Assembly (NCBI RefSeq): GCF_003987175.1
Contig: NZ_PIPM01000004.1
Location: 113,651 to 177,650 of the forward strand
Direction of reading: 5' to 3'
Length of the DNA: 64,000 nucleotides
Source of the DNA: Aliidiomarina sanyensis
GTDB taxonomy: Bacteria; Pseudomonadota; Gammaproteobacteria; Enterobacterales; Alteromonadaceae
Below, one piece after another: positions 1-8,546 of the stretch. Positions within the stretch are counted from its first letter, which is position 1; each line of letters starts with the position of its first letter. A program made the translations under genes and the position numbers. The notes under the pieces were generated by a model that worked only from the letters and a program-made list of their open reading frames with translations, had not been told where the DNA came from and ran no database searches.

Positions 1-1535
1 GGCAAGGTTTCATTGATCACATCGGTCAACAAGCGGACAACCTCGGCACCGGTCAGCGGAACAACCGCAAGGAAATTCGAGAAGGGGAGTAGCTCCAGTG
101 TAATGTCACCCTCGCGGACTTCCCCCTCCGGGATGGACATGCGAATTCCGCCGGCCCCGACCAGCGAGAAGTCAACAGACATGCCAGTGAGTTCGGCGAC
201 TTCATCACGAGCCGCCCACCAATACTGCGCATAAGCAACCAACGGCGCCACTTCTGAACCATGTTCGTCACTTGCGCCATCCCCTGGACGACGCACATGG
301 CGCAATCCCTGAGCAGCCATCCCAATCACCTCACCATAAGCCGCTTCTACTGCAGGCTTGTACACCGAATCAATATGCGCACGGAGATCCGCATGTTCAG
401 AAACAATCGCAATGTTCGCCTGTTGCTCAATAAAATCCACTACACGCTCATGATCAATTGCATCAAGGCGCGTTTCGTCGGTGCGCTGGTTTTCACTGTA
501 AAACGTATCGTTACTTAGCAAGGTATTGCCGCCCTCACATGCTTCAAGCTGTCCTTCTGCATTAAAGGTCAGATGCACCCGCCCGATAGCCTGTGCATAC
601 TCCCCCGCCTGAACCACACAAGTCCACTGCGCACCATCTGGGTTCATCACACGTGCTGCATATTCCCCACCATGACCAAGGTTCAAGTTAGAGAAATCGC
701 CCAATAGCGTATGTGAGTGCCCACCAACAATGGCATCGATGCCGTTCACTCGACTCGCAATATCGACATCGACGGCATGACCCACATGAGTCACTGCAAT
801 AATTTTGTCGATGCCCAGCGCAGTGAGTTCATCGACCGTTGCTTGTGCGGATTCGACCATATCGAAGAACACCACATCCCCAGTGTTTGGCGAAATATTC
901 GGCATGTCATCTAAGGCAATTCCAAACACACCAACCAACTGACGTCCATCGGGGTACAACGGTGCCTGCTCGAGCCGCTCTTTCTCGAATCCATCAAATG
1001 CAAAAATAACGTAGGGTTTCAGGTTTTGCTGGTCACGGAGATCCGCATCCGCACTGGTATCAATGTTCGCTGCAAGCACGGGAAAATTAATCGTGTCGAG
1101 GAACGCGTTCAAAAGCCGGTTATTCAAATCGAATTCGTGGTTTCCAAGCGCCATCGCATCAATTCCCATACGACTGAGAATATCCGCATTCATACGCCCT
1201 TCATTGAGTTTAAAATAAGCGGAACCCTGCCATGCATCGCCGCCATGCAAAAACAAGAGAGGTTGATTCTCTCGTTCAGCAATTGCACGATAAGATTCAG
1301 CACGTTCGAGGAGTCGCGGGTGCCCACCAAATTCGTTGTATATGACCTCGTCTTGCAACCAAAAACGAGCCCGCACCGGGTCAAACGCGGAGTGTGTATC
1401 ATTGATATGCGCAATTGTCAGGGTAAAAGGCTCAGCGGAAACGTCGGGTTCCGGGGCTGGGGCGCAGGCCGTCAAGATCCAGCCTAACGCCAGGATCCAA
1501 AACCATCGTTTTTGTGTGTACTTTCCGTCTATCAT
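1..1535 (-). CDS. 5'-nucleotidase / UDP-sugar hydrolase-type metallophosphatase, lipoprotein (partial)
   Basis: The reading frame runs off the left edge, so the C-terminus is missing; about 511 residues are visible. It starts with MIDGKYTQKRW, has a hydrophobic stretch and a lipobox LTAC, so it should be a lipoprotein of the cell envelope. The N-terminal half carries metallophosphatase signatures in order: HINDTHS (metal-binding D and H), GNHEFD (asparagine and histidine of the active site) and GGHSH. The second half matches the 5'-nucleotidase C-terminal domain, which binds the nucleotide base. Family members hydrolyse extracellular nucleotides or UDP-sugars so that the nucleoside can be taken up. 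The ATG at 1535 directly precedes the lipoprotein signal. The gene is divergent from the MFS transporter. Substrate is not certain. Confidence 0.9.
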   Translation of the reverse strand, partial: MIDGKYTQKRWFWILALGWILTACAPAPEPDVSAEPFTLTIAHINDTHSAFDPVRARFWLQDEVIYNEFGGHPRLLERAESYRAIAERENQPLLFLHGGDAWQGSAYFKLNEGRMNADILSRMGIDAMALGNHEFDLNNRLLNAFLDTINFPVLAANIDTSADADLRDQQNLKPYVIFAFDGFEKERLEQAPLYPDGRQLVGVFGIALDDMPNISPNTGDVVFFDMVESAQATVDELTALGIDKIIAVTHVGHAVDVDIASRVNGIDAIVGGHSHTLLGDFSNLNLGHGGEYAARVMNPDGAQWTCVVQAGEYAQAIGRVHLTFNAEGQLEACEGGNTLLSNDTFYSENQRTDETRLDAIDHERVVDFIEQQANIAIVSEHADLRAHIDSVYKPAVEAAYGEVIGMAAQGLRHVRRPGDGASDEHGSEVAPLVAYAQYWWAARDEVAELTGMSVDFSLVGAGGIRMSIPEGEVREGDITLELLPFSNFLAVVPLTGAEVVRLLTDVINETL

Positions 1536-1687
1536 GCTGCATCTCCCACATCAAACCCAAGGCCGTTAAGTGTAAACGCCCACCCAAGAAATGTGAAATC
1601 ACCGAGATCTGATAAATTGCGTTACGCTGCATAAACGCTCACAATAACGTCGCCGAATCGCCAAAAATAACAACAAGAGCTCCTACT

Positions 1688-3031
1688 ATGCATTCAGAGT
1701 CCAACTCACTTCCGCCGCCGAGTCCAATGTATCGCTGGCTCGTTTTGCTGTTTGTCAGCCTCGCAATGTTCGGAAATTACTACGTCTACGATTCACTCTG
1801 GCCCGTGGTGGATCTGATGCGCGAGCAACTCGGATTTTCTTATCAACAGATCGGGTGGCTCTCGACCGCCTACAATATTGCAGCACTATGCGTTCTGCTG
1901 ATTGGTGGGTACATCATTGATCGGTGGGGCACCAAAAAAGCCATCACTTTCTTCGCTCTGGTCTGTCTTGCAGCCGCAGCTCTGACAGCGGTCAGCTCGC
2001 GCTTCGAGGTGATTTTAGCCGGTCGATTCTTACTTGGAATTGGTGCAGAGCCGCTGATTGTTGCAGCAACAACCGTATTGGCCAAGTGGTTTAAAGGCCG
2101 CGAGTTAAGTTTTGCATTCGGGATTAACCTATCCATCTCTCGCTTAGGCACCGCCTCTGCCGATTGGTCTCCGAACTTTGCAGGGCCCTTGTACGCAACC
2201 TGGCAAGATCCCCTTTGGTTGGCCACAGGCGTTGCCTGTGTTTCGGTGACGGCCGCATGGCTGTATTGGGTCACAGAAAAACGTGCCGAAGGTCGTTTCC
2301 AACTGGCAACCCCAAGCGCAACCGAAAAACTGGACATCAAAAGTCTCTACAAATTCAGCGCGAGCTATTGGTACATCGTGGCGCTATGTGTGGTGTTCTA
2401 CGCCACTATTTTTCCGTTCCGCTCCTTTGCCATTGATTACTTTCAGCAAGCACATGGCGTAACTCGTGAAGCCGCGGGACTCCTCAGTAGCATGTTGCCG
2501 ATGGCCGCAATTATTCTCACGCCTCTATTTGGCCTGTGGGTTGATCGCGTTGGTCGACGCTCCATTTTCATGCTCGTTGGAACCGTCCTCATGCTGCCGC
2601 TTTTCCTTGCGGTCAGTTATCTGCCGCCGGGCCCCTTGGTGAATCTCACAGTACCCTTTATCGGCAGTGAAATGGTGCCCCTTACACTGGTCGTGGTGAT
2701 CTTCTTTTTAGGTGCCGCATTCTCACTCATTCCAGCGGTCATGTGGCCTTCGGTGGCCTATATTGTGGACGGAAGACGCATGGGCTCAGCCTACGCCATG
2801 ATGACCATGTGCCAACAACTTGGGTGGGCGGTCGTCCCGTTGGTGGTGGGTCTTTTGAATGATCGAAATTCGGCAGGACCATTAAATCCGGCCGGTTATG
2901 CGCCAGCCATGTGGCTCTATACGGCACTGGTGGCTGTGGGCGTCTACTTCGCCTTTAAGTTATGGCAAACCGAAAATGGTCCGAACGGCCATGGCCTTGA
3001 CCGCACCCGCATGCAATCACCCGCAAGCTAG
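1688..3031 (+). CDS. MFS transporter
   Basis: A 447-residue protein with about 12 hydrophobic segments, the usual size for the major facilitator superfamily. The loop between helices 2 and 3 reads GGYIIDRWGTKKA, a good form of MFS motif A (GxxxDRxGxxK), and the symmetrical loop in the second half reads LWVDRVGRRS. GRFLLGIG in helix 4 is also typical. It is an inner-membrane secondary transporter; the substrate cannot be read from the sequence. The overall pattern resembles the MFSD1-like/organic-anion branch, but that is only an impression. A weak purine-rich site (AAGAGC) precedes the ATG. It ends 18 bases from the convergent pgsW; an 8-bp inverted repeat at 3039-3070 lies over that junction and may act as a shared terminator. 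Confidence 0.88.
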   Translation: MHSESNSLPPPSPMYRWLVLLFVSLAMFGNYYVYDSLWPVVDLMREQLGFSYQQIGWLSTAYNIAALCVLLIGGYIIDRWGTKKAITFFALVCLAAAALTAVSSRFEVILAGRFLLGIGAEPLIVAATTVLAKWFKGRELSFAFGINLSISRLGTASADWSPNFAGPLYATWQDPLWLATGVACVSVTAAWLYWVTEKRAEGRFQLATPSATEKLDIKSLYKFSASYWYIVALCVVFYATIFPFRSFAIDYFQQAHGVTREAAGLLSSMLPMAAIILTPLFGLWVDRVGRRSIFMLVGTVLMLPLFLAVSYLPPGPLVNLTVPFIGSEMVPLTLVVVIFFLGAAFSLIPAVMWPSVAYIVDGRRMGSAYAMMTMCQQLGWAVVPLVVGLLNDRNSAGPLNPAGYAPAMWLYTALVAVGVYFAFKLWQTENGPNGHGLDRTRMQSPAS

Positions 3032-3049
3032 AAACAATGGCGTTCGGCT

Positions 3050-4201
3050 CTACACCATGGGTCGAACGCCCTTTCCGCCCTTGCCTTTCCCACGCCAGAA
3101 CGAACTTATGCCATCTGAATAGACCATCAACCAGGTCAACCCAATGAGCACGATGCCCAGAAAAAAGGCGAGACCGCGACGGTACGTACTGGCCGTATAG
3201 ACACCACCGGAGCCAACCGGAACCGCTTCGTCTGGCGCGATGGGCAATCCATGGCGTTCCGCCATGGTGTTCACCCCAATAAAATGAATTGCCGGCACAC
3301 GCTCGCGCAAGAAATACCCCATCACGGTGTCCACGGCAAATGCCCGAGCGGGCGCACTGCGCTGCAATCCCGAACGGAACTGGCTATCAATCCCGGGAGG
3401 ACCCACAATGGTCGCTCCGCCCCCGACGTTCACAAACGCAGCATAACGACGTCCGCCCGAGTGTTCGCGGTACAAGGCAATACGGTCAGCGACCGCTTCT
3501 TGGTAGTTATTCGGTTCGAGCAAGCGGATATCCGCCCGCTGAATACTCTGCCGCACACTTTCAACCCCTTCACGAGGCAGATCCGCTCCACGGTCCTCAA
3601 CACCACCGATGGAAGCGGCAATGGGTTTAAGCGAGATAAGACCAACGGCTCTTAGCTCTCGCTCCATATCAAGCCATAACATATTCGGAATATTGGCACC
3701 CCATTGCGACGATGAGCCCGATGCGATAATAACCGGCTCAGCTCCCATCGCTTCGAGGGCCGCATACACCGCCAAGTTCAAGCCAGGAAACGAGCCCGAT
3801 ACCGCAACCGCCACGAGATCACCCTCTTGCACGCCCGCTTCGGCAAGCAGCTTAACCGCCACCGCAGCCCAGTTAGGATTCACCGAGGTTTGCTTCGATT
3901 CCAGTCCCCCGCGCGTGGTGGTGACAATACTGGTCGCTGACCCAATCAGTCCCGACCGCTGCGGATCAAACTCTGGATTAATGGGCTCGACTTGACCTCG
4001 AATGGGCCGGATGACCTCAATTGCATCACGCACCGTCCGCGAGGCGGTCACCATGGTGGCATAATGTGCTTCAACGATCGGATCGCGTTTTTGCACGCCT
4101 TCTGCAATGGCGAAAATCAGGATTGCGGCAAGCGCGAGGAATACCAAACCCCACGTCGGGACCTGAGACGAACGCCAATAGATTTTTGTGTAGCTTTTCA
4201 T
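3050..4201 (-). CDS. pgsW: Poly-gamma-glutamate system protein PgsW
   Basis: Third gene of a pgsB-pgsC-pgsW operon. The 383-residue protein has one membrane segment near the N-terminus (about residues 19-36), a large extracytoplasmic part, and a second membrane segment near residues 350-370 followed by a basic glycine/lysine tail. It matches what I know of the poly-gamma-glutamate system protein family found beside PgsB and PgsC in Gram-negative bacteria; its biochemical role is not defined. The soluble part has Rossmann-like stretches (VAVSGSFPG, FVNVGGG) but no recognised catalytic motif. I chose the ATG at 4201 because AAGGAG sits 7 bases upstream; an in-frame TTG at 4219 would overlap pgsC. 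No pgsA/capA homologue follows. Confidence 0.75.
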   Translation of the reverse strand: MKSYTKIYWRSSQVPTWGLVFLALAAILIFAIAEGVQKRDPIVEAHYATMVTASRTVRDAIEVIRPIRGQVEPINPEFDPQRSGLIGSATSIVTTTRGGLESKQTSVNPNWAAVAVKLLAEAGVQEGDLVAVAVSGSFPGLNLAVYAALEAMGAEPVIIASGSSSQWGANIPNMLWLDMERELRAVGLISLKPIAASIGGVEDRGADLPREGVESVRQSIQRADIRLLEPNNYQEAVADRIALYREHSGGRRYAAFVNVGGGATIVGPPGIDSQFRSGLQRSAPARAFAVDTVMGYFLRERVPAIHFIGVNTMAERHGLPIAPDEAVPVGSGGVYTASTYRRGLAFFLGIVLIGLTWLMVYSDGISSFWRGKGKGGKGVRPMV

Positions 4202-4212
4202 GGCTTCTCTCC

Positions 4213-4788
4213 TTACCAACCGGGAACACGGAATGCTTGTGATGCCTCATACGCGGCGAGCGTTTCAGGCATAATCACAATCAGTGTCAGACGCACCAAG
4301 ACAGCCGTCACTGCGAGCCCACAGAGGGTTTGCAAGACCCCTTGCCGGTCAAACCAAATGGCGATCAAACCCGGGATGATGTAGCCGATGATGCTACTTT
4401 CCATCACCGCCATCATGAGTGGGTATTCGAGCTGCGCTACTTTCGCTTCCGCATCGCCGGTTTCAGCAACCATCTGCAAATCCATGAACGCGATTACATT
4501 ACCCAAGAACAGATCGAAGAAGCCCGCAATCAAGTACCCGGTTAAAATCATAATGATGGTTTGCCGGCGTCCATAGATAATGGCGTAACTTGCAATCAAC
4601 CGAACAATTGCAAAGGTGAGCCATGCGGCCACCAACGTGACCGTAATATTAAGCGGATTCATCAGTTGCAACGCCATGTAGCCGGGAACCACCAAGCCTC
4701 CGGCAGCCAGCCCAAACACTTGGCTAAGTAGCAGGGTAAAAAAGAGGCCAATGCCGATCGCGACGGCCAAGATATTCAGGGCAATCAT
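4213..4788 (-). CDS. pgsC: Poly-gamma-glutamate biosynthesis protein PgsC/CapC
   Basis: A 191-residue, highly hydrophobic protein with about five or six membrane segments and no large soluble domain, as expected for PgsC/CapC. The stretch AAGGLVVPGYMALQL near the N-terminus is characteristic of the family. PgsC forms the membrane part of the poly-gamma-glutamate synthase with the ATP-dependent ligase PgsB. Start and stop codons overlap (ATGA) with the end of pgsB, so the two are translationally coupled; GAGGAAG serves as ribosome binding site inside pgsB. PgsC of Bacillus is about 150 residues, so this version is somewhat longer. Confidence 0.85.
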   Translation of the reverse strand: MIALNILAVAIGIGLFFTLLLSQVFGLAAGGLVVPGYMALQLMNPLNITVTLVAAWLTFAIVRLIASYAIIYGRRQTIIMILTGYLIAGFFDLFLGNVIAFMDLQMVAETGDAEAKVAQLEYPLMMAVMESSIIGYIIPGLIAIWFDRQGVLQTLCGLAVTAVLVRLTLIVIMPETLAAYEASQAFRVPGW

Positions 4789-5990
4789 AAATCTTCCTCC
4801 ACCGTCGCACGGTTATGGAAGAATCGAGCAACCTCTTCTCCTCCCCCATGAATATTTGCCATTCCAACAACCAGCGCATGGCGGTCACTTTCTTCCAAGA
4901 GCGTTTCTGTGATCTCCACCATATCCGCATTCTCCAACACCAGAATTTTGTTGGGATCGAGTCCCGCTTTCAGCCCAAACCGAACAAAGATGGAGGTTCC
5001 ACTTCCCATCACGATATAGCGATCGGCAGCGGGCCAGGTGACCACGGCTTCAGCAATCTGCATCGAGCGATGGGGGCGATCCGCCCGACAATTAATCAAC
5101 GCAATTTTGCGACGGTCTTTTCCTTGGCTCTGGCATAACTGGGTCCAAATACGGCCCGTAGACTCGGGATCATTCGCTGCAAAGGCGTTCACAAAAATAA
5201 TGTCCCGTTCAAAATAATTGACGTGTAATAGCCGCATCGCACCGGTTTCAGGCTCAAGGGCAATCATTCCTTTGAGAGCGTCTTCCCGTGACACGCCGAG
5301 GTGAGCACACACTTTCAATGCGAGCGCGACATTTTCTGCATGCTCCGCATACTGAAACTGACTCAAAGTATCCTTGTCGATGGCCTCAACTTCATCGTAC
5401 GACACCTGATGTAACGTGCTTTTACGGTCGTCACAGGCCATCTGAAAAACATCAATCAAGTCATGTTCAGCGGTGAATAGCGCACCGTGCACAGGACTGC
5501 TGCCCGCGAGGGCCAATGCCACATCACGCTCGCCTGGCCCCATCACATCGAGGTGGTCCGCTCGTGCGTTGGTGACCACACCGACGTTGGAACGGACCAT
5601 CTTTAATTCCGTCAATGATTGATAATGAGGTTGCAGGGCCATGCATTCGAGCACGGCGATTTCAGGTTTGATTTTGGCCATGCGTTTGAGTAAACGCATT
5701 TGCTCAATGATGTTGGCTCCGGCCACTCGGTACAGGGGAAACTCACGACCATCCGGATCGGTATAGGCGGCGGCGGAACCTGTGGTCTTGGCACAGACAC
5801 GTTTTCCCCCACCGCGGAGGCCCGCCGCAATCAGGCGCGTTACGCTGGTTTTCCCACGCGTGCCGTTGACATGCACGCGGACTGGAATTTGTTCGACAAT
5901 GCGTTTGTGCCGCCACGCTTCCCAAAGAACTGCGACCACTAACAAAAACCACAAGGCCAATGTCATGGCCAGCATATCAGGTAACCCCAT
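4785..5990 (-). CDS. pgsB: Poly-gamma-glutamate synthase PgsB/CapB (Mur-ligase-like)
   Basis: A 401-residue ATP-dependent amide ligase that joins glutamate through the gamma-carboxylate. An N-terminal membrane anchor (about residues 7-24) is followed by the nucleotide-binding loop VNGTRGKTSV at residues 41-50, the PgsB version of the Mur-ligase P-loop. Later motifs include NARADHLD and NCRADRP. Length agrees with Bacillus PgsB (about 393). The ATG at 5990 is preferred because GAAGGAG lies 6 bases upstream; the frame stays open 96 bases further, but that part does not look like the family. First gene of the pgsBCW operon; a perfect hairpin sits in its leader and a terminator separates it from tspO. 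In marine bacteria such a polymer could serve as capsule, released polymer or osmotic buffer; which is not shown here. Confidence 0.88.
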   Translation of the reverse strand: MGLPDMLAMTLALWFLLVVAVLWEAWRHKRIVEQIPVRVHVNGTRGKTSVTRLIAAGLRGGGKRVCAKTTGSAAAYTDPDGREFPLYRVAGANIIEQMRLLKRMAKIKPEIAVLECMALQPHYQSLTELKMVRSNVGVVTNARADHLDVMGPGERDVALALAGSSPVHGALFTAEHDLIDVFQMACDDRKSTLHQVSYDEVEAIDKDTLSQFQYAEHAENVALALKVCAHLGVSREDALKGMIALEPETGAMRLLHVNYFERDIIFVNAFAANDPESTGRIWTQLCQSQGKDRRKIALINCRADRPHRSMQIAEAVVTWPAADRYIVMGSGTSIFVRFGLKAGLDPNKILVLENADMVEITETLLEESDRHALVVGMANIHGGGEEVARFFHNRATVEEDL

Positions 5991-6010
5991 GGCGACTCCT
6001 TCACGTGATT

Positions 6011-6032
6011 CCTCTTTACGTGTGTAAAGAGG
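6011..6032 (-). promoter_or_regulatory. Perfect inverted repeat in the pgsB leader
   Basis: CCTCTTTAC, a 4-base loop, then GTAAAGAGG: a perfect 9-bp inverted repeat 21 bases upstream of the pgsB start and just outside its ribosome binding site. It could be an operator or an RNA hairpin that affects translation of the operon. No T-tract follows, so it is not a normal terminator. Confidence 0.5.
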
Positions 6033-6047
6033 TATAACCACAAAGCC

Positions 6048-6077
6048 AAAAAAAGCAAAGGGAGCCAAGCTCCCTTT
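6048..6077 (-). terminator. Rho-independent terminator of tspO
   Basis: On the minus strand the sequence reads AAAGGGAGC, a 3-base loop, GCTCCCTTT, then GC and seven T. This 9-bp stem with T-run lies 48 bases beyond the tspO stop and before pgsB, so it ends the tspO transcript. Confidence 0.85.
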
Positions 6078-6125
6078 ACAAATCATTTAGTTGCACGCGT
6101 GAAATAAGCGCCGTGGGTGGTGCCT

Positions 6126-6632
6126 TTACAAAACGGTCGGATTCAACCGCCACAACGAGAAGGTCAACACGGTTGCGAAGGTGACCCAACCGAGATAGGG
6201 CAACATCAGAAATGCGGCCACCTTACTATGCTTCCAAAACGCAGCGGTGGTGGCGACAATCGCAACGAGCAGGGCGAGGATCTCCACAAGTGCCCAAAAC
6301 CCTTGATACCACGCGAAGAAAATCCAGCTCCACAGTCCGTTCAGAATCAGCTGGACCAAAAAGAGAATGAGTGCGGTGTCTCCATAGCGCCATCCAGCCC
6401 GCCGCCAGACCAAAAACGCGGCGATGGCCATCATGCCGTACAGCACGGTCCACACCGGTCCGAAAAGCCACGCGGGCGGCGCAAATGCGGGTAGATTTAA
6501 TTCCGCATAGAACTGTTGTGCGTTTAACGACCCCACCGCCCCGATAGCAGCCGTCAGATAGGTCACAATTAAAAATCCGGCCAACGCGAGAAATTGTTTT
6601 CCCGTAGACGGAGTGTGGCGGAACATATGCAT
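6126..6632 (-). CDS. tspO: TspO/MBR family tryptophan-rich sensory protein
   Basis: A 168-residue protein with five predicted membrane helices, the TspO/peripheral benzodiazepine receptor fold. The signature PPAWLFGPVWTVLYGMM is nearly ideal and the protein is rich in tryptophan. TspO binds porphyrins and related molecules in the bacterial outer or inner membrane and influences tetrapyrrole- and light-related regulation. Here it stands alone, with its own terminator, beside the poly-gamma-glutamate operon; no photoreceptor or carotenoid genes are adjacent. AAGGTAGG precedes the start; an ATG two codons later is an alternative. Confidence 0.92.
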   Translation of the reverse strand: MHMFRHTPSTGKQFLALAGFLIVTYLTAAIGAVGSLNAQQFYAELNLPAFAPPAWLFGPVWTVLYGMMAIAAFLVWRRAGWRYGDTALILFLVQLILNGLWSWIFFAWYQGFWALVEILALLVAIVATTAAFWKHSKVAAFLMLPYLGWVTFATVLTFSLWRLNPTVL

Positions 6633-6865
6633 GCAAAACCTACCTTGGATAAATCACTGGGCGAAAAGGAAATTCGTAAAAATCCAGTATATGCCCACTT
6701 TGCGGAAACGCAATGGGGGATATCACTTACGTAGACTCCACGAAGCCCTTGCAGCGACTTGTCGTTGAAATACGCAAAATCACCGAGTTTTAGTGCCTCC
6801 AAGTAAAAAACTGCGTTAGGGTGAAGTTTGTTATCTCTCACACAACCCACATGAGGACCAGATTC

Positions 6866-8353
6866 ATGGCTCGCATATTCACTACTGCGGCATTCGCCCT
6901 TGTACTCGTTATGAGTAGCTTTGCGATGATTTCGCCCAGTTACGCTGACGAAACCACCATGGCGACCGGCGAAGGCCAAGTCCGTATTCAAGGCGAACGC
7001 GTCCGGTATCGCACCGAAGCCGGTGATACCGTCATCACAAATGAAGATGGTCAGCCCATCGCGAGTATTTTCTCAACCGCCTATTTCCGGACCGACGTGC
7101 GAGATGGGCACACACGCCCAATTACCTTCGTTTTCAATGGCGGCCCCGGCTCTTCATCGGTTTGGTTGCACCTCGGCCTATACGGCCCGAAGAAAATTGT
7201 CGTGCCCAGTGATGCAGAGAATCCTGGCGCAGCGCCTTATGATTTTCGTGACAATCCGCACAGCTTGCTTGATGTCTCTGATCTCGTCTTCATTGATCCT
7301 GTGGGGACCGGCTTCAGCCGTGCGGTAGGCGAAGGACGCAACAGCGACTTCTGGGGTGTGCAAAAGGACGCGCGCGTACTCGCTGAGTTCATCCGTCAGT
7401 TTGTGACGAAGCATAACCGCTGGAACTCACCAAAGTATCTCTCCGGTGAAAGTTACGGCACGGCTCGAGTCGGTGCTTTACTAGCCGAACTGCAACATGG
7501 CTGGGGTAGCATGACCTTTAACGGTGTGCATTTGATTTCATCCATCGTTGATTTCCAAACGACCCGGGTTACCGAAGGCAACGACATGCCGTACATTATG
7601 TACTTGCCAACTTACGCAGCGACTGCTTGGTATCACGATGCACTGCCAAATCGTCCCGATGAACTCGAGCCGTTTTTGGATGAGGTTCGTCAGTTCGCGC
7701 TTGAAGAGTATAGTGTCGCGTTGCTTCAAGGCAGCCGAATTTCCCCTGAAGCACACGCACGTGTTGTTGAGAAACTGCATCAATATACCGGCTTAAGCAC
7801 GTCATACATTGAACAGACACGGTTGAGAATTGTCCCGCATCGCTTCTTCCGCGAGCTTCTACGCGATCGCGGTCAAGTGGTTGGCCGGTTAGATTCACGG
7901 TTCATTGGCATTGAGAGTGATGATGCCGGCGAACGTCCGATTGCTGATCCGTCGGCATACGGGATTGATGGTGCGTATACCGCAGCGATTAACTACCATC
8001 TACGCAACAACCTGAATGTAAACCGCAGTGATGAATACCGCATTTTGAGCGGCCAGGTGTTCGCTGGTTGGGACTGGAGTTTGCCACGGGGACAGCAGCA
8101 AGGTTTCCACAATCTTGCGCCGCACTTTGCCGTGACGCAGCAACGCAATAAAGACTTCCGAATCTTTATCGCCAACGGTTACTACGACGCAGCGACACCC
8201 TTCTTCGCAACCGAACACTCATTCAGCAACTATGGAATGGATACTGATCGTGTTGTCATGAAATATTATGAGTCAGGCCATATGATGTATATCCATCACC
8301 CTTCACTGGAGCAGCTCTCTCAAGACCTCCGTGCGTTCTATCGCGGAGAGTGA
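6866..8353 (+). CDS. Secreted serine carboxypeptidase, S10 family
   Basis: A 495-residue exported peptidase. Residues 1-27 form a signal peptide ending SYA. The S10 oxyanion region reads NGGPGSSSVW (about residues 91-100). The nucleophile lies in SGESYG (Ser196), the catalytic Asp is probably in NGYYDAATP, and the catalytic His in YESGHMMYIH. S10 enzymes remove C-terminal residues from peptides, usually at acidic pH; several marine gammaproteobacteria encode such exported versions. The ATG at 6866 has GAGGA 8 bases upstream and opens straight into the signal peptide. It is a single-gene unit closed by a strong terminator. Confidence 0.92.
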   Translation: MARIFTTAAFALVLVMSSFAMISPSYADETTMATGEGQVRIQGERVRYRTEAGDTVITNEDGQPIASIFSTAYFRTDVRDGHTRPITFVFNGGPGSSSVWLHLGLYGPKKIVVPSDAENPGAAPYDFRDNPHSLLDVSDLVFIDPVGTGFSRAVGEGRNSDFWGVQKDARVLAEFIRQFVTKHNRWNSPKYLSGESYGTARVGALLAELQHGWGSMTFNGVHLISSIVDFQTTRVTEGNDMPYIMYLPTYAATAWYHDALPNRPDELEPFLDEVRQFALEEYSVALLQGSRISPEAHARVVEKLHQYTGLSTSYIEQTRLRIVPHRFFRELLRDRGQVVGRLDSRFIGIESDDAGERPIADPSAYGIDGAYTAAINYHLRNNLNVNRSDEYRILSGQVFAGWDWSLPRGQQQGFHNLAPHFAVTQQRNKDFRIFIANGYYDAATPFFATEHSFSNYGMDTDRVVMKYYESGHMMYIHHPSLEQLSQDLRAFYRGE

Positions 8354-8370
8354 TAAAGCGAAACAGCGCA

Positions 8371-8404
8371 AAACAAACGCCCGCCTTGTGTGGGCGTTTG
8401 TTTT
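8371..8404 (+). terminator. Rho-independent terminator after the S10 peptidase gene
   Basis: AAACAAACGCCC, a short loop, GGGCGTTTG and a T-run. The long stem and the T-tract make this a clear intrinsic terminator 17 bases downstream of the stop codon. Confidence 0.93.
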
Positions 8405-8546
8405 CACGGACCCGTTCAGTTATACAACTAGACTGGAATTACCTTTACCTTTAGTTGATTTAGCCGATAAGTAACTTCATACTCGGTAAAATGCTGCAGT
8501 CTAGGCTGTAAAGCATTCCCTGAAAAAGCATACAACAAGGATTTGC

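Noticed and set aside
1026..1487. Open plus-strand frame of 153 codons opposite the 5'-nucleotidase
   Set aside because: It is the antisense shadow of a gene with clear family motifs; the translation has no recognisable domain.
1..1535. Treating the metallophosphatase as the missing PgsA/CapA
   Set aside because: Its motifs and C-terminal domain are those of 5'-nucleotidases, and an MFS gene and opposite spacing separate it from pgsBCW.
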